The notes: generated from the sequence alone by a model not told the origin. Positions 1 to 8,900 are shown, counted from the stretch's first letter. The stretch is 17,912 bases of DNA from Thoreauomyces humboldtii (GCA_027596035.1 JADGJA010000459.1:1-17912); one strand, 5' to 3'. Program-made: numbers and translations.

Positions 1-215
1 GGGGTGGATTGCAAGGGAAGACGATGGGAATCTCGGAAGGGAAAGCCTGAGGAGGGAACAAGGAAACTGGAGCGTGGAACGTGTGTGAGTGATGCCAAAA
101 AGAAAGGAAGCGGGGTATGGGTGCGAAGAGAGCAGAAGAGGAAAGCGAGGAGGGTATAGGATATCGAGGGTTCTTGTGTTGAAGAGAAAGGGTATCACGT
201 TCGCAGTTCGTTTTT
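1..215. other. Swt1 3' flank
   Basis: Purine-rich sequence after the Swt1 stop codon. No exon was seen on either strand. Confidence 0.5.
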
Positions 216-2516
216 TCACCGCAGATCGAGCCTATTGGGATGAAGGTGCCTGAGCCACTGCTTCAAACACTCCTCCAATCGTGCCTTGTCGTCAAGAGAC
301 CATCCGGCGGCATACAGGATCCTCCCGATCCCTGCCACCTCGTCGATGAGGAGGGCTAGTTCCCCCATGGTGGCCATGCACCTTCCGTACTGTCTCGCTC
401 TGACCATGTTCCTGGTCATGTCCTTGCACCACCAGAGGGACTTGGCGAGCTTCATGTCCCTCGGATCCTGACCGGGGAAGAGCTGGGTCCAGTAGGCGGC
501 GAGGATGGCGCAGAGGTGAGCTAGGTCCCAAGGTCCTCTTTCGGGAACCTCCACGAGGGTCCACTCGTGGGGCGGATGACGTTGGAGACAGGAGAGGACG
601 ACGGGTCCGATGAGTTGGGGGAGGACGTCGAGCATCGAGGTGGCGACCTGATCGACGGGGTCCGCGGTCGTGCCTTGCTTGATCTGGGCTTTCACTCGGA
701 TCTCCCGTTCGAGGGCGGTCTCGTACTGTTGAGTCTGCTGGGCGACGATGTCGGCGAACGTGGCGGACGCTTGGACGAGCTCCGGTCCGGAAGGTCGAAG
801 ACGTTTCGCAGGGGATTCTCGGCCAGTTCCGTCGCGGTAATCGTCCACGTCCATCATGTCGTTGGAAGGTTCAGGAGCGAGGCCGCTGTCGGAGCCTCGC
901 TTGCGTTTGACGGGTTGAGATGAAGGCAGGGGAGCGGCCTTCATCGCGATGCAAGATGTGTCGACTTTGTTCGACGAAACTTTCGGAATTTTGGGAGGTT
1001 TCGCGGCGGGAGTGGGATTCGCCGCGGCTTCGGCCGCTCGCTTTCGCTTTGCGGCAGCCTTTGAAAGAGGTGGGCAGGATGGACCCGCCATCACAGTGGA
1101 AGCGTTTGCCTTCCCAGCGTGCTGATTCAGGGAAGGGGAGGCCAGCTTCACCTGGCGTAACTTTTCAGCAGCCTGATCGGCCAGCTGCTTCTTTGCGGTC
1201 ATATCGGTAGTTATCCTCAGCATATCTGCAGCAAGCTTCTTTTGCGCCTTGAGTGCAGCGGCTTTCGCCTTGTCCAGTTCCAATTGCGCCAGTCTCTCTG
1301 CCTTTTCGTGAGCCGCCTTCTCGCGCGCTGCGAACTCGGTGGCCTTCTGTGCCAGCAGGTTCTTCCGCCTCCTCTCAACGTCAGCGGCTTTCTTTTCGTC
1401 CGCCTTCTTCTTTCGAGCCTCCTCCTCCATGGATTTTTTCTTGAAAACGTCTTTCTGGCGCTGCTGCTCCTCCGCTGCTCGCTGGGTCAACTGAAGTCTC
1501 GGGTCCTGGTTCGTGGCTGCGGAGCTTGTTCCGTTGGAACCATCCAAAGATTGCTTCCTCCGCGACGTGGGAGCCGTTGCCTGGAACTGATACTGCTGAG
1601 ACGTCTGCTTGCCGAACTCCCATGCATGGACAACTCCTTTTGGCGCAATGTACTGGGCGATAGGAGGTCGGGTCGAGCCGTTTGATGAAGATGATGGTAG
1701 CACCGACACGCTGCTTCCACCGCGCGACATGTGCAGTGTCTCGGGCAGGTGTAGCACCTGTCCGATGTGCCTGAGAAACTGGGCGGGCCCCTCCTTATAC
1801 GCCGATACGGTGGGTATCCCATGCACGAGAGCCTTCACGCAAAGGTTCTTGTCGTTGCTCAGCAGCAAAACCTTTTTCCCAGGCATCTCCTGCATGAACC
1901 TGCAGCAGTCGAGGATCCTGTCGTCGGCTGTGATCTCGTGGGCATCGCTGTCCTTGGATCGTTCCGATATCTGTTGACCCCTCAGCCCTGGGTTTCGGAA
2001 TTGGAGATGTTGATGAAGGAACGAGTTTGCCTTTCGGGCATAGTCGGAAAGCGTCCTCATCGAAGGGGCTTGAGCGCCGGGATCGCCGACCCGAGCCATG
2101 ACCGCTTCCGCCTTCTTCTGTTCAGTCCTCTTGTGATTGTCTTTGAGACTATCCAGCTCCTTGATGACCGCGTACGGCACCACGAACTGGATGTGAGGTG
2201 AGGGAAGACACCGTAAGACGGCTTCGAGGAACGGTAAATGGGAAATGAAGTAATTCGTGTCGAGCACCAGAGCCGCCGAAGCGGCGCTCGCAGCACCGTT
2301 CGGGAGCTTCGAAGGCTTGGCTGGTTGGACCGCTGGTCTCGCAATCGGTTTTGGGACGGCTACTTTGCGACCCCAGTCAGGTGGTGGCAGCGGTTGTTCT
2401 GGTTGTTGCGAACTCCGAAGGGCGGCAATGTCTCTGGTGAACTGTTCCACTTGGGCCTCGTCGATGTCCATAGGGACGACCTCGTCGTCGCCTCCCCCGA
2501 CCACCGACCATGACAT
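216..2516 (-). CDS. SWT1: Swt1-like PIN-domain RNA endonuclease
   Basis: Probable nuclear endoribonuclease of the Swt1 family, which in yeast helps clear faulty transcripts and works around the TREX/nuclear-pore mRNA export machinery. The frame is open without introns. I start at the ATG at 2516 (MSWSVV), giving about 766 aa; an in-frame ATG 63 nt upstream is possible. A PIN domain covers about residues 83-250, with the expected acidic residues: D86 in VLDTNYF, E120 in VIKELDSLK, D198/D199 in ITADDRILD and D222 in LLSNDKNL. A long charged Lys/Glu/Ala coiled-coil region follows (about 343-458), then basic nuclear-type stretches (AAKRKRA, VKRKRG, AKRLRP). A conserved helical C-terminal domain occupies about the last 140 residues (WTLVEVPERGPWDL, SLWWCKDMTRNM), as in Swt1. 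The protein is much longer than the yeast one (about 460 aa) because of the coiled-coil and low-complexity middle. Family assignment is from remembered domain order, not a search. Confidence 0.85.
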   Translation of the reverse strand: MSWSVVGGGDDEVVPMDIDEAQVEQFTRDIAALRSSQQPEQPLPPPDWGRKVAVPKPIARPAVQPAKPSKLPNGAASAASAALVLDTNYFISHLPFLEAVLRCLPSPHIQFVVPYAVIKELDSLKDNHKRTEQKKAEAVMARVGDPGAQAPSMRTLSDYARKANSFLHQHLQFRNPGLRGQQISERSKDSDAHEITADDRILDCCRFMQEMPGKKVLLLSNDKNLCVKALVHGIPTVSAYKEGPAQFLRHIGQVLHLPETLHMSRGGSSVSVLPSSSSNGSTRPPIAQYIAPKGVVHAWEFGKQTSQQYQFQATAPTSRRKQSLDGSNGTSSAATNQDPRLQLTQRAAEEQQRQKDVFKKKSMEEEARKKKADEKKAADVERRRKNLLAQKATEFAAREKAAHEKAERLAQLELDKAKAAALKAQKKLAADMLRITTDMTAKKQLADQAAEKLRQVKLASPSLNQHAGKANASTVMAGPSCPPLSKAAAKRKRAAEAAANPTPAAKPPKIPKVSSNKVDTSCIAMKAAPLPSSQPVKRKRGSDSGLAPEPSNDMMDVDDYRDGTGRESPAKRLRPSGPELVQASATFADIVAQQTQQYETALEREIRVKAQIKQGTTADPVDQVATSMLDVLPQLIGPVVLSCLQRHPPHEWTLVEVPERGPWDLAHLCAILAAYWTQLFPGQDPRDMKLAKSLWWCKDMTRNMVRARQYGRCMATMGELALLIDEVAGIGRILYAAGWSLDDKARLEECLKQWLRHLHPNRLDLR

Positions 2517-2734
2517 TGCGAGGAAGTATCTTTGTCTCTGGTTGTTTGCAATGTGGTTTCGCAAATGTCGAACCCTCACTGGTTTCAGACACGTCGTCCG
2601 CTTTTGAGCCTTCGCACGTCGTCCGTTTGGCAGCCAAACACCCCCGGTTTCTCACGTGTCGGCCGGCCAGCACGGCATCAAACTTGCTCGAGATGATACC
2701 CACCATGTGCCAGTGCAGTATTGCAGGAGATGAG

Positions 2735-2932
2735 TTACAGAGAGGCCAACCCTATGAGTTGGCCAGCCGCTATGGCCATTGCTCCGGTGAAGACCAGCCG
2801 AATTCTTGTCCAGGAATGCCTGTCGCTACCAATCAAGCTGTACAAGCTGTACAAGGATACATCATATCAGATGATCAACATTGGTATACTCGGCACTTAA
2901 GAACAGCTCAATACAGTCCGATAAAACTGGAT
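2735..2932 (-). CDS. Probable last two exons of a small membrane protein (unrecognised)
   Basis: Two phase-matched exons can be read on the minus strand between the Swt1 and SH3 genes. The first runs 2932-2890 after a strong acceptor (CTTTCAG). The second runs 2837-2735 and ends in TAA. The intron starts GTATAC, has a CTGAT branch site and ends in GTACAG. Translated, the second exon reads SDRHSWTRIRLVFTG followed by AMAIAAGQLIGLASL, a short hydrophobic, glycine-rich C-terminal segment that looks like one membrane helix. The upstream part is uncertain. A frame ending near 3042 (donor GTAGAA) would join in phase, and an ATG at 3190 sits in a good context, but I could not make one clean model. 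I do not recognise the family. It could still be a chance open stretch in the Swt1 promoter region. Confidence 0.3.
2834..2851. repeat. Tandem 9-bp repeat forming two alternative acceptors
   Basis: CAAGCTGTA occurs twice in direct tandem. On the minus strand this gives two successive acceptors, TTGTACAG at 2847 and TTGTACAG at 2838. Use of one or the other would add or remove exactly three codons (Leu-Tyr-Ser) without changing frame. The downstream acceptor leaves a 52-nt intron, closer to the lengths seen elsewhere here than the 43 nt left by the upstream one. Confidence 0.5.
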
Positions 2933-3042
2933 CTGAAAGAATGAAAGGAAGATACTGACGGTCCAGTGAAGTCATAATTGCATTCTAAGCCAAGAGTCTA
3001 CGTGGTATCAAGTCTATCTTTTCTGTATACAGTTCTTCTACA

Positions 3043-3591
3043 CCCTCCATCCGGCGCTGCAGACGCACTCGCTGACGCTGGCAAAGCACGAACAGCAAAA
3101 TCGAGAGGCTGGGACGGGTTCTCGTCGCGTGAGGATGGCGGAGTGGGGCTTCGCGGCGTGGCAGGATGTGGGACGTTTGCAGAAAGGCATGGTTGTTTGT
3201 TTGAGTGCTGATGAAGATTCGGTAGGTTGGTTTGGTGTAATGCGATTGCTTGTTGCTGTGGATGAACTGTGCAAAGATGATGCATGACTAGCTTGGTTTT
3301 ATTGTGCATGCACGCTACGTGACGTGGTTGACGTCCCGGTGGCCGCTGCTGTCAAAGGGTTGACAGGTGAAACCTCTGACCATTGTGAGCTATTCTCGGG
3401 CGTGCGGCCAGATCCTGCAGCATTCTTACAAGCTTCGAGTTCCAGCTCGTCGGAAATCCGACTATCGTATCTCGCTAAACACTAGTCATTCAACAATGTC
3501 TATCTACAAGAAGGGAGGATGACCCCCTTCCCAAAAAGCTATACAAATCGAGAGCTTCAGTCCTCACGCTCTGCCCACATCCATACGCTGG
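3043..3591. other. Intergenic region downstream of the SH3 gene
   Basis: No convincing exon beyond the possible 5' part of the small membrane-protein gene (an ATG at 3190 in context CAAACAACC on the minus strand). Two TGACGT half-sites resembling CREB/ATF elements lie at 3320-3325 and 3329-3334. The 3' UTR of the SH3 gene presumably lies at the right end. Nothing else was seen. Confidence 0.4.
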
Positions 3592-5193
3592 CTACGATGG
3601 ACCGTTACGCGGAACCGGCATGCTCGACAGACGTTGAGGGGCTTGCCCGAAGCCCATCTGTCCGTCATCTTCCGGTAGGTCTGTGAAGAATGTTTGACGC
3701 GAAGCACGGCTGTTCAGGGTCCCGAACCTATCCTTCAGCTGAGCGGACGCTCGCGGGTCCTTCAGACAGGCCAGAGGGAACATTCCCACGAGCCCTGATC
3801 GTTCCGACATTCCTTCACACCAGCCTATGATAAAGAGAGGATCGAATGAGTATCGAAGAAACGGGCTCACATAACCGGGACGGCGGTTGAACTTACCATC
3901 TTCAAAGACCTGGAATACAGCTACCGAATCGCCTGACATGAGTAGGAGCTCGTCGGCCCGCTGCGGCTGCCATCCGTGCAGAATGGAGTATGAGAACTCC
4001 TCCTCCTCTTCTTCCTCTTGGTCGTTCGAGGTCATGGCAGGACCTTCGGGAAGTGATGCCGAGAATCTCGGAGTGGACTCCAGCGGGGTAAGGCCGGACG
4101 GAGAGAACCTTGGCAGGGATCCCGAAGAGTCCGACTGACCGGGATAGGGCGATGATGGCGGCGAGGAGACCATTTCGGCAGCAGGAGCAAGGACACCAGC
4201 GCTGTTGGGAACCCCGGCAAAGCTGAGACCTGACAGCCTCCAACTCTCGCTCTTTTTGATCTGTCGACCGTCGTCGAGACCAGTGTCGCGCGTGATGGTG
4301 CCTTCCGATCCGCGCTGCTGGTACCCCTTCGGTATCGCCATGGCGCCCATGCCGTTCGCCTCGCTCCCGGGCGTGGGATATCCGCTGTTGTAACGATCCA
4401 CCATGCCCACGAGGGTGTCCGGTCGCGGCGACGAGCTGGTGTTTGTTCGCATGACGCTGCCGGTCGGGAAGGCGACGGGCTTGGGCGGCATCGTGCTCTT
4501 GTCCTCGTATCCTCGGTCGAAGATCCCGCTGGCCGGTCCGACGCGCCCGCTTCCTGGACGCATCATGGGGAGGGTGGCGGAGGCTGCCAGACCGCCCTGT
4601 CCGGCCTCTTCGGGTCGTCGGAAGGGGTCGCTGCGTTTTCCGGATCGATTCCGTTTGCGAGCCAGGAAGAAGGCGGTGAGGACACCCATGAGGAAGATGA
4701 TGACTGCGACGGCGATGACTGCATTGCGAACTCCGGAGGCGATGGCCGGCGTCGTCGCCGGAGCCGCTACGATCGCGCGGGATGAAGTGGAGGCTGAAGG
4801 AGCTGGGGTTTCTGCCGGGTCCATCGTCTCAATCGGTGGTATGAATGTTGTTGCCGCGGCGGAGGTAGGAGGTGCAACGGATGTGCTCGATGGTATTGAG
4901 GTGGTGGTGACTGCCAGGGTGGTCGAAGCAGAAGGCAAGAGGGTGGTGATCGGAGAAGGAGTCAAGGTGACTCCGCCGGAGACCAAGATGGTGCTGGTAA
5001 GAGTTTTGGTGATGGCGACAGGTGTAAGCACACCGTCCGCGCCGACTGTTGGGACAGGTCCGAATGTGACAAAGGCTTCAACAATCACGATGGGATTGAG
5101 CGTGGCGGCCCCTCTTGGACGGATTAACTGCTGTTCCACGCATGAGTCTTGTCGATGGCTGTTCGGCGCGGTATACCTACGAGAAGGCACCAT
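3592..5193 (-). CDS. Single-pass membrane protein with C-terminal SH3 domain (Fus1-like architecture)
   Basis: Exons 5193-3897 and 3824-3592; spliced length about 509 aa. The N-terminal 150 residues are rich in Ser/Thr/Pro (TTSIPSSTSVAPPTSAAATT), typical of an O-glycosylated wall-facing ectodomain. One membrane helix follows at about 156-178 (AVIAVAVIIFLMGVLTAFFL), then a basic stop-transfer patch (ARKRNRSGKR). A long disordered cytoplasmic part leads through an acidic run (EEEEEEE, about 393-399) into an SH3 domain at about 400-460. Its core motifs are visible only after splicing: ELLLMSGDSVAVF, FEDGWCEGM and GLVGMFPLACL. No cleavable signal peptide is evident, as in yeast Fus1, so the start is less certain than the rest. 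The layout suggests a cortex or cell-surface signalling scaffold, possibly for mating, fusion or polarity. That role is inference; only the domain order is seen. Confidence 0.85.
   Translation of the reverse strand: MVPSRRYTAPNSHRQDSCVEQQLIRPRGAATLNPIVIVEAFVTFGPVPTVGADGVLTPVAITKTLTSTILVSGGVTLTPSPITTLLPSASTTLAVTTTSIPSSTSVAPPTSAAATTFIPPIETMDPAETPAPSASTSSRAIVAAPATTPAIASGVRNAVIAVAVIIFLMGVLTAFFLARKRNRSGKRSDPFRRPEEAGQGGLAASATLPMMRPGSGRVGPASGIFDRGYEDKSTMPPKPVAFPTGSVMRTNTSSSPRPDTLVGMVDRYNSGYPTPGSEANGMGAMAIPKGYQQRGSEGTITRDTGLDDGRQIKKSESWRLSGLSFAGVPNSAGVLAPAAEMVSSPPSSPYPGQSDSSGSLPRFSPSGLTPLESTPRFSASLPEGPAMTSNDQEEEEEEEFSYSILHGWQPQRADELLLMSGDSVAVFQVFEDGKFNRRPGYVSPFLRYSFDPLFIIGWCEGMSERSGLVGMFPLACLKDPRASAQLKDRFGTLNSRASRQTFFTDLPEDDGQMGFGQAPQRLSSMPVPRNGPS
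3825..3896 (-). other. 72-nt stop-free, in-frame intron inside the SH3 domain
   Basis: Read on the minus strand the segment starts GTAAGT and ends ATCATAG, with CTCAT as a possible branch site. It is 24 codons long and contains no stop, so unspliced RNA stays open. Removing it joins FEDG directly to WCEGM, restoring the Gly-Trp core that every SH3 domain has. Retaining it would insert 24 residues in the middle of the fold. Confidence 0.9.
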
Positions 5194-5524
5194 GAGTCTG
5201 TTCTGATGTCTAGGCAGTTACTGCTACGTGACCCTATGGCGAAGAGGGCGAATGGAATAGAATGCGACAAGGAAATGAATGCCGGACGAACAACGAACAA
5301 CGAACGAGGACGACTGGACCCTCCTGCGATGCACAGGGAACTATGGGATCACCAGGGTGCGAGTGCGGGTGGCATTTGGATGGGAGGAGGTGTGTGTGTG
5401 TGTGTGCTATCTGATGCTCAAACAGCAAAAAGCCCCTTCCCGCAAAAGCATAAAACGGCCATCGGTTTCAGCCTTGATGTCGGAGTTTTCGCGTCAGGAA
5501 GCAGTCGAAAAAAAACGGGCGAGC
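5194..5524. other. Intergenic: 5' region of the SH3 gene and 3' end of the TDP1-like gene
   Basis: About 330 bp with no exon I can support. It holds a (TG)8 microsatellite at 5391-5406 and an A8 run at 5508-5515. The open frame that crosses it on the plus strand has low-complexity composition and continues antisense into the genes on both sides. Confidence 0.5.
5391..5406. repeat. (TG)8 microsatellite
   Basis: Eight uninterrupted TG units in the presumed promoter region of the SH3 gene. Confidence 0.95.
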
Positions 5525-7447
5525 CTACCGGCTCTCTGGACCTAGAGGGAGCAATTCGAAAGCCATCTTGGCAAGGAGGTCCTCTGAAGCCCTCGAAGAT
5601 GCGGAAGATGAGTCCGAGTCTGAGTCGTCCAAGTACGTTGAGCAGGCACGGTCGAGTTGATCCGAATATCCCTCATCGTTCCAGAGTTTGTCCTGCGGGA
5701 CCCCTCCGTCCGGGGGATTGATGGTCACTGCCAGGATCAGAGAGTCAGCGAAATTCAAGTGTGAGATTCTCTGATCCGAACCCACCAGGACTGGGCAACT
5801 CCACGTCAATGAACATAAACAGGAGCTGCAAGCCCACTTTTTCCTTGTATGCTTCGACGAGGCTTGGTCCCGAATTTGCATAGATAGGCAGCGGTTCTGC
5901 GAGGTGGAACCCGCGTCGCTCGTACTTTTGAATCGCATCTTGCGTGCTCCTGGTCTGTGCCGACTGCCCCTCTTCCTCGTCATTACCGCCTTTGCTGTAA
6001 GAGTATACCTGATGGACGAGGTGCATCTCACGTCTCTTCGTGCAGTCTGGGAAGATAGACATGATCTGTTCTCCCTCGACCCACCAGTTCATGACATGGG
6101 TCGAGTAGAAACGTGCGGTGGCAACCTGCCCGGACGGAGCCCAGGTCTCGATCACCTGAATTCTTCTGTCTTCAGCGGACCGATAAGTATCAACTTGACA
6201 GATCTTTTGGTAATAACTCAAGCCGTCTTCAATGTCGTCATCCAAGGTAAGGGGGCTCGAATCGTACAGCCTCGTGGTGGTAACCCGCTTGTGTGAGAAG
6301 CGGCAGGAGAAGAATCGGCATGCATCCGAAAGCCAAGAAAATATCGAGGTCGTAGGGGGTCTTTGAAGCGTTCCCCGAGAGGTACTTGCAGAGGAACGGA
6401 GCTACCGCCCTGATGAACAATGGTCAGAGCGATAACCGCAGACCTTGTAAGGTTTCAGTGCCTTCGAAAGGGCTACGGGGTCCAGCCCAAACTCCTTGAT
6501 CCGATGACTAGGAGAAGAGATGATGGCTTTGAGAGCTCGTTCGAAAATTGAACGTATATTGGATTGGACCCCGTTCTTGTACCCGTGAAGGAAGATTCGA
6601 GGTAAGCCAATACGGGGTTCATACTGCAAGAACGTCTCGCGAACTGAGACCGATCAGTCCCCCTTCTCGCCTGCTCGTGGCGCGCTTCGTTCCATACAAT
6701 GCCAGCTGCCAAGATTACCCGAATGAACGCGCATGCAGCGCCCCGCTCTCCATGAACGATAGTAGTCGGAACTGGTCCCACAATTGGTTCGGGTCTGTGT
6801 GAGGCATGCGTCGGCGATTTCCTCATACTCAAAGGATTAGGGAGGCAGGACATTATCCAGCCGAGCTGAAAGAGTGATAGGGCGTAAGACAGCGATCAAT
6901 TTCCATTTAGGGCTGGCTGCACCTGCCTCGAACATGTAATTAAATTGAAGCAACGATTCTATCGGTTTCCATAGAATAGAAGTACTCGGTCAGAATCGGG
7001 AAAGCGGCAGCAACGCTCAGTCATTCTCACCACGCCAAAGACCTCGCGAATAGATTTTGAACCGACATTCTCCGCGGGTCCAAGACACGGCACACGGGTT
7101 AGGTAGATGCATGGGTCAACGAACGTTGTGCTCGGGTTGGCGCTTGTTGAGTCATGAGCTGACGCGGCGGCCCTTGCAGATTCTTCGGGGAGGATTTCCG
7201 TGGAGTCCGAGTCGTAGTCATCGACGGTCAGATCGACCACTGCGTTTGATGATGAGGATACCCGTTGCCTCTTGACTGGATTCGATGATGCTTCTTTGTC
7301 AACGCTTCGTTTCATTGGGCGGGGTGGAGCTGATGATCCGGATCGCGAATGATCGGAATGCGATTGCTCGGGAGAGCATCGGTCATTGACTGCAGGTCGG
7401 ACTCCTTTTCTACCAAGCTCGGCTGGCTCCGAAATCGGGCAGGCCAT
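5525..7447 (-). CDS. Nuclear protein with TDP1-like N-terminal region, no visible HKD motif; novel C-terminal part
   Basis: Proposed exons: 7447-7015, 6958-6927, 6865-6719, 6623-6477, 6409-6386, 6287-5786, 5727-5525. All seven join in phase, giving about 495 aa. The last intron (GTGGGT, CTGAC branch, GGCAG) is secure; the inner ones are hand-built, and one starts with GC instead of GT. Residues 1-110 are disordered, with a basic patch (NPVKRQR) and a likely SUMO-interacting motif (VVDLTVDD). The next blocks follow the start of tyrosyl-DNA phosphodiesterase 1 in order: CIYLTRV, SIREVFG, SLLQFNYMFELGWIMSCLP and TTIVHGERG. After that the TDP1 likeness stops, and no HxK(x)4D catalytic motif is seen. 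The remainder (YKNGVQSNIRSIFERALKAI, VMNWWVEGEQIMSIFP, AIQKYERRGFHLAEPLPI) is unfamiliar and ends in an Asp/Ser-rich tail. It may be a degenerate or fused TDP1 relative, two adjacent genes, or a mis-spliced model. Confidence 0.5.
6866..6926 (-). other. Candidate GC-AG intron
   Basis: The 61-nt segment reads GAG|GCAGGT at its 5' end and ends CACTCTTTCAG. Removing it joins QFNYMFE to LGWIMSCLP in phase 0, which matches the TDP1 family pattern at this point. No GT donor nearby gives an in-phase join to the same frame. Confidence 0.45.
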
Positions 7448-7890
7448 GTGTTTATGGTTTGACCTCGTCTGACAGATCCTTGCGGAACAGGTCTTGTGGA
7501 CGGTCGTCCCTGAGGTCGCCTCTCTTGATTACCGTAGGCGGTTGTTTGGCCATCCCTTCAGGAACACAATCCGAGTCAGAATCCACCGCGACGGGATCTT
7601 ACTGTTTCATCCTGTTAAGATATGACGGGTGAGCCAGAGACGGGTGCCATAGATCAGGAAAGGGGAACTCGAGGCGTTGGTGCTCTTGGCACTGTTAAAT
7701 ATCGTACTGGGTTCTTGGAGGTTGTGCTGGGCAGGACTACGTCGACGAAGAGGAGATGGGTGATGGTAAGACATTGCGAGTAGGTGGGTGAATTTCGCAA
7801 GACATTGCGGGCAGGTGGGTGAAGCTCGATTGACAGCTTCAACCGCGGTGTCCCCCCTGTCCCCTCCTGTCATTCCTCGGTGGTGGTTGG
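7448..7890. other. Intergenic, upstream of the TDP1-like gene
   Basis: No gene is called. On the minus strand a stop-free stretch at about 7590-7455 reads DPVAVDSDSDCVPEG and MAKQPPTVIKRGDL and runs into a TAA just before the ATG at 7447. It could be a leader exon of the TDP1-like gene, but I found no splice pair that settles it. A 31-bp-period duplication lies at 7770-7823. Confidence 0.35.
7770..7823. repeat. Two-copy direct repeat, period 31 bp
   Basis: GACATTGCGAGTAGGTGGGT at 7770 is repeated at 7801 as GACATTGCGGGCAGGTGGGT (2 differences in 20 bases). Both copies continue with GAA. It is too short and too few-copied to suggest a mobile element. Confidence 0.85.
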
Positions 7891-8533
7891 ATGACAGCCC
7901 CTCCCCCATCAATCCCCGTCCTGAACAAGATCGGATCCTTCCACACCTTCACAGCTGCATCTCCCCCAGAAGAACACCGTAAACCATTCCCCTGCCACCA
8001 TCAAGTGGCACAAGGTCGCTCTTCGTCAGGAACCGAGACCATTCTGATTCCGGTCCAAAAATATCGATCGGAAGGGAAGAACGAAGCTCAAGAGCCTTTT
8101 CCGAGGCAGCCGCTACCGCAACCGCATCGGATGGAGGCTTTGTCTTGAACTACTCAAGAGTTGGCGAACGACATTTGGTGTCAGTCGAAAATGGAGATCT
8201 CTCCCCAAACATCCTGTGCATTGCGGCATCTGCAATCTTCAGCGCTTGCGGTCTTGAAAGGGCTGTCGGAATTCACCAAGTTCGACCTTAGGCAAGGTTC
8301 GGTAACGAGTTCCGCCTGCCACAACAGGGGACAGTAGGTTTCCTTCTGATACAACTTGCTCGTTTCCGTAGGTGGCCGTGAGCTGCGCTCTTCTCACAGT
8401 CTTGGGCGAGACGCTAGAGTCAGGCGTCTACCCGCAAGCATACGTTTCTGCAGAAAGCGCTGCCGAAGCTGCGTTCACATCGCATCTCACATGTACTATG
8501 GCTCAAAACGCAGATCTTCAGCTACGCAAATAA
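7891..8533 (+). CDS. Tentative small gene of unknown function, upstream of the P450
   Basis: Tentative model with exons 7891-7978, 8159-8301 and 8372-8533; about 130 aa. The second intron (donor GTAACG, branch TTCTGATAC, acceptor TTCCGTAG, 70 nt) joins in phase 0 and is the better supported. It links SSALAVLKGLSEFTKFDL to VAVSCALLTVLGETLESG and ends at a TAA after AQNADLQLRK. The first intron (donor GTAAAC, 180 nt) is weaker. The gene could instead begin at the ATG at 8191, which has a good AAA context and would give 90 aa. The sequence is alanine- and serine-rich with helical spacing and no motif I recognise. No transmembrane segment or signal peptide is obvious. Transcript data are needed to decide whether this is a real protein. 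Confidence 0.33.
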
Positions 8534-8730
8534 CTGGTAGGTTTGCTGAAAGAGAACTACGTTTCACAACTCTTTAGAAAGGCGCCAGGTTGCAAGACTA
8601 GCACCGGTACTTGTACATGCTGCTGATTTGCCCTGGGACCTATTGAGATGTCCCTTTCGACTTCTGATCCAGTCCAAGTGGCGCCTTGAAACCCCCAGAA
8701 ACCAAAGTTCCGAGAGGAGGACACGGCTTT

Positions 8731-8741
8731 GGTACTGTACA
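8731..8741 (+). promoter_or_regulatory. GGTACTGTACA element, copy 1
   Basis: Exact copy of the 11-mer, starting 237 bp before the P450 start codon. Its core GTACTGTAC is a near-perfect palindrome (GTAC-N-GTAC), as expected for a dimeric factor. Confidence 0.5.
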
Positions 8742-8762
8742 GTTGGATGTTGGATGTTGGAT
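8742..8762. repeat. Three tandem GTTGGAT heptamers
   Basis: GTTGGAT is repeated three times without change directly after the first GGTACTGTACA element in the P450 upstream region. Confidence 0.9.
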
Positions 8763-8900
8763 GCGGCGGCGTGTGACGACGCCGTTTTGGGCAGCTCCAC
8801 CCCCCATGCTTCCATCAAGAAAGCGCGTTCTTGCCTCTTGACGGCCAGCTTTCGGGCGCCCAATACACCCCTTGTTCGAGCCATGATGCCTCGAGACATG

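Noticed and set aside
1242..1685. Leu/Arg-rich plus-strand open frame resembling membrane segments
   Set aside because: It is the reverse complement of the Lys/Glu/Ala coiled coil of the Swt1 gene, which always yields Leu/Phe-rich shadows.
2998..3309. His/Pro/Ser-rich minus-strand open frame
   Set aside because: No domain, and the composition is typical of leader sequence. At most part of it is a first exon of the small gene at 2735-2932.
4403..5206. 267-codon open frame on the plus strand
   Set aside because: It lies exactly antisense to the Ser/Thr-rich ectodomain of the SH3 gene. Its Val/Thr/Gly composition mirrors the opposite strand, and no motif is present.
5149..5721. 190-codon plus-strand open frame
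   Set aside because: It crosses a promoter, a (TG)8 run and the antisense of the TDP1-like last exon. It shows low-complexity Lys/Arg/Ser composition.
7770..7823. Start of a CRISPR-like or transposon repeat array
   Set aside because: Only two imperfect copies with no spacer regularity, in a eukaryotic context.
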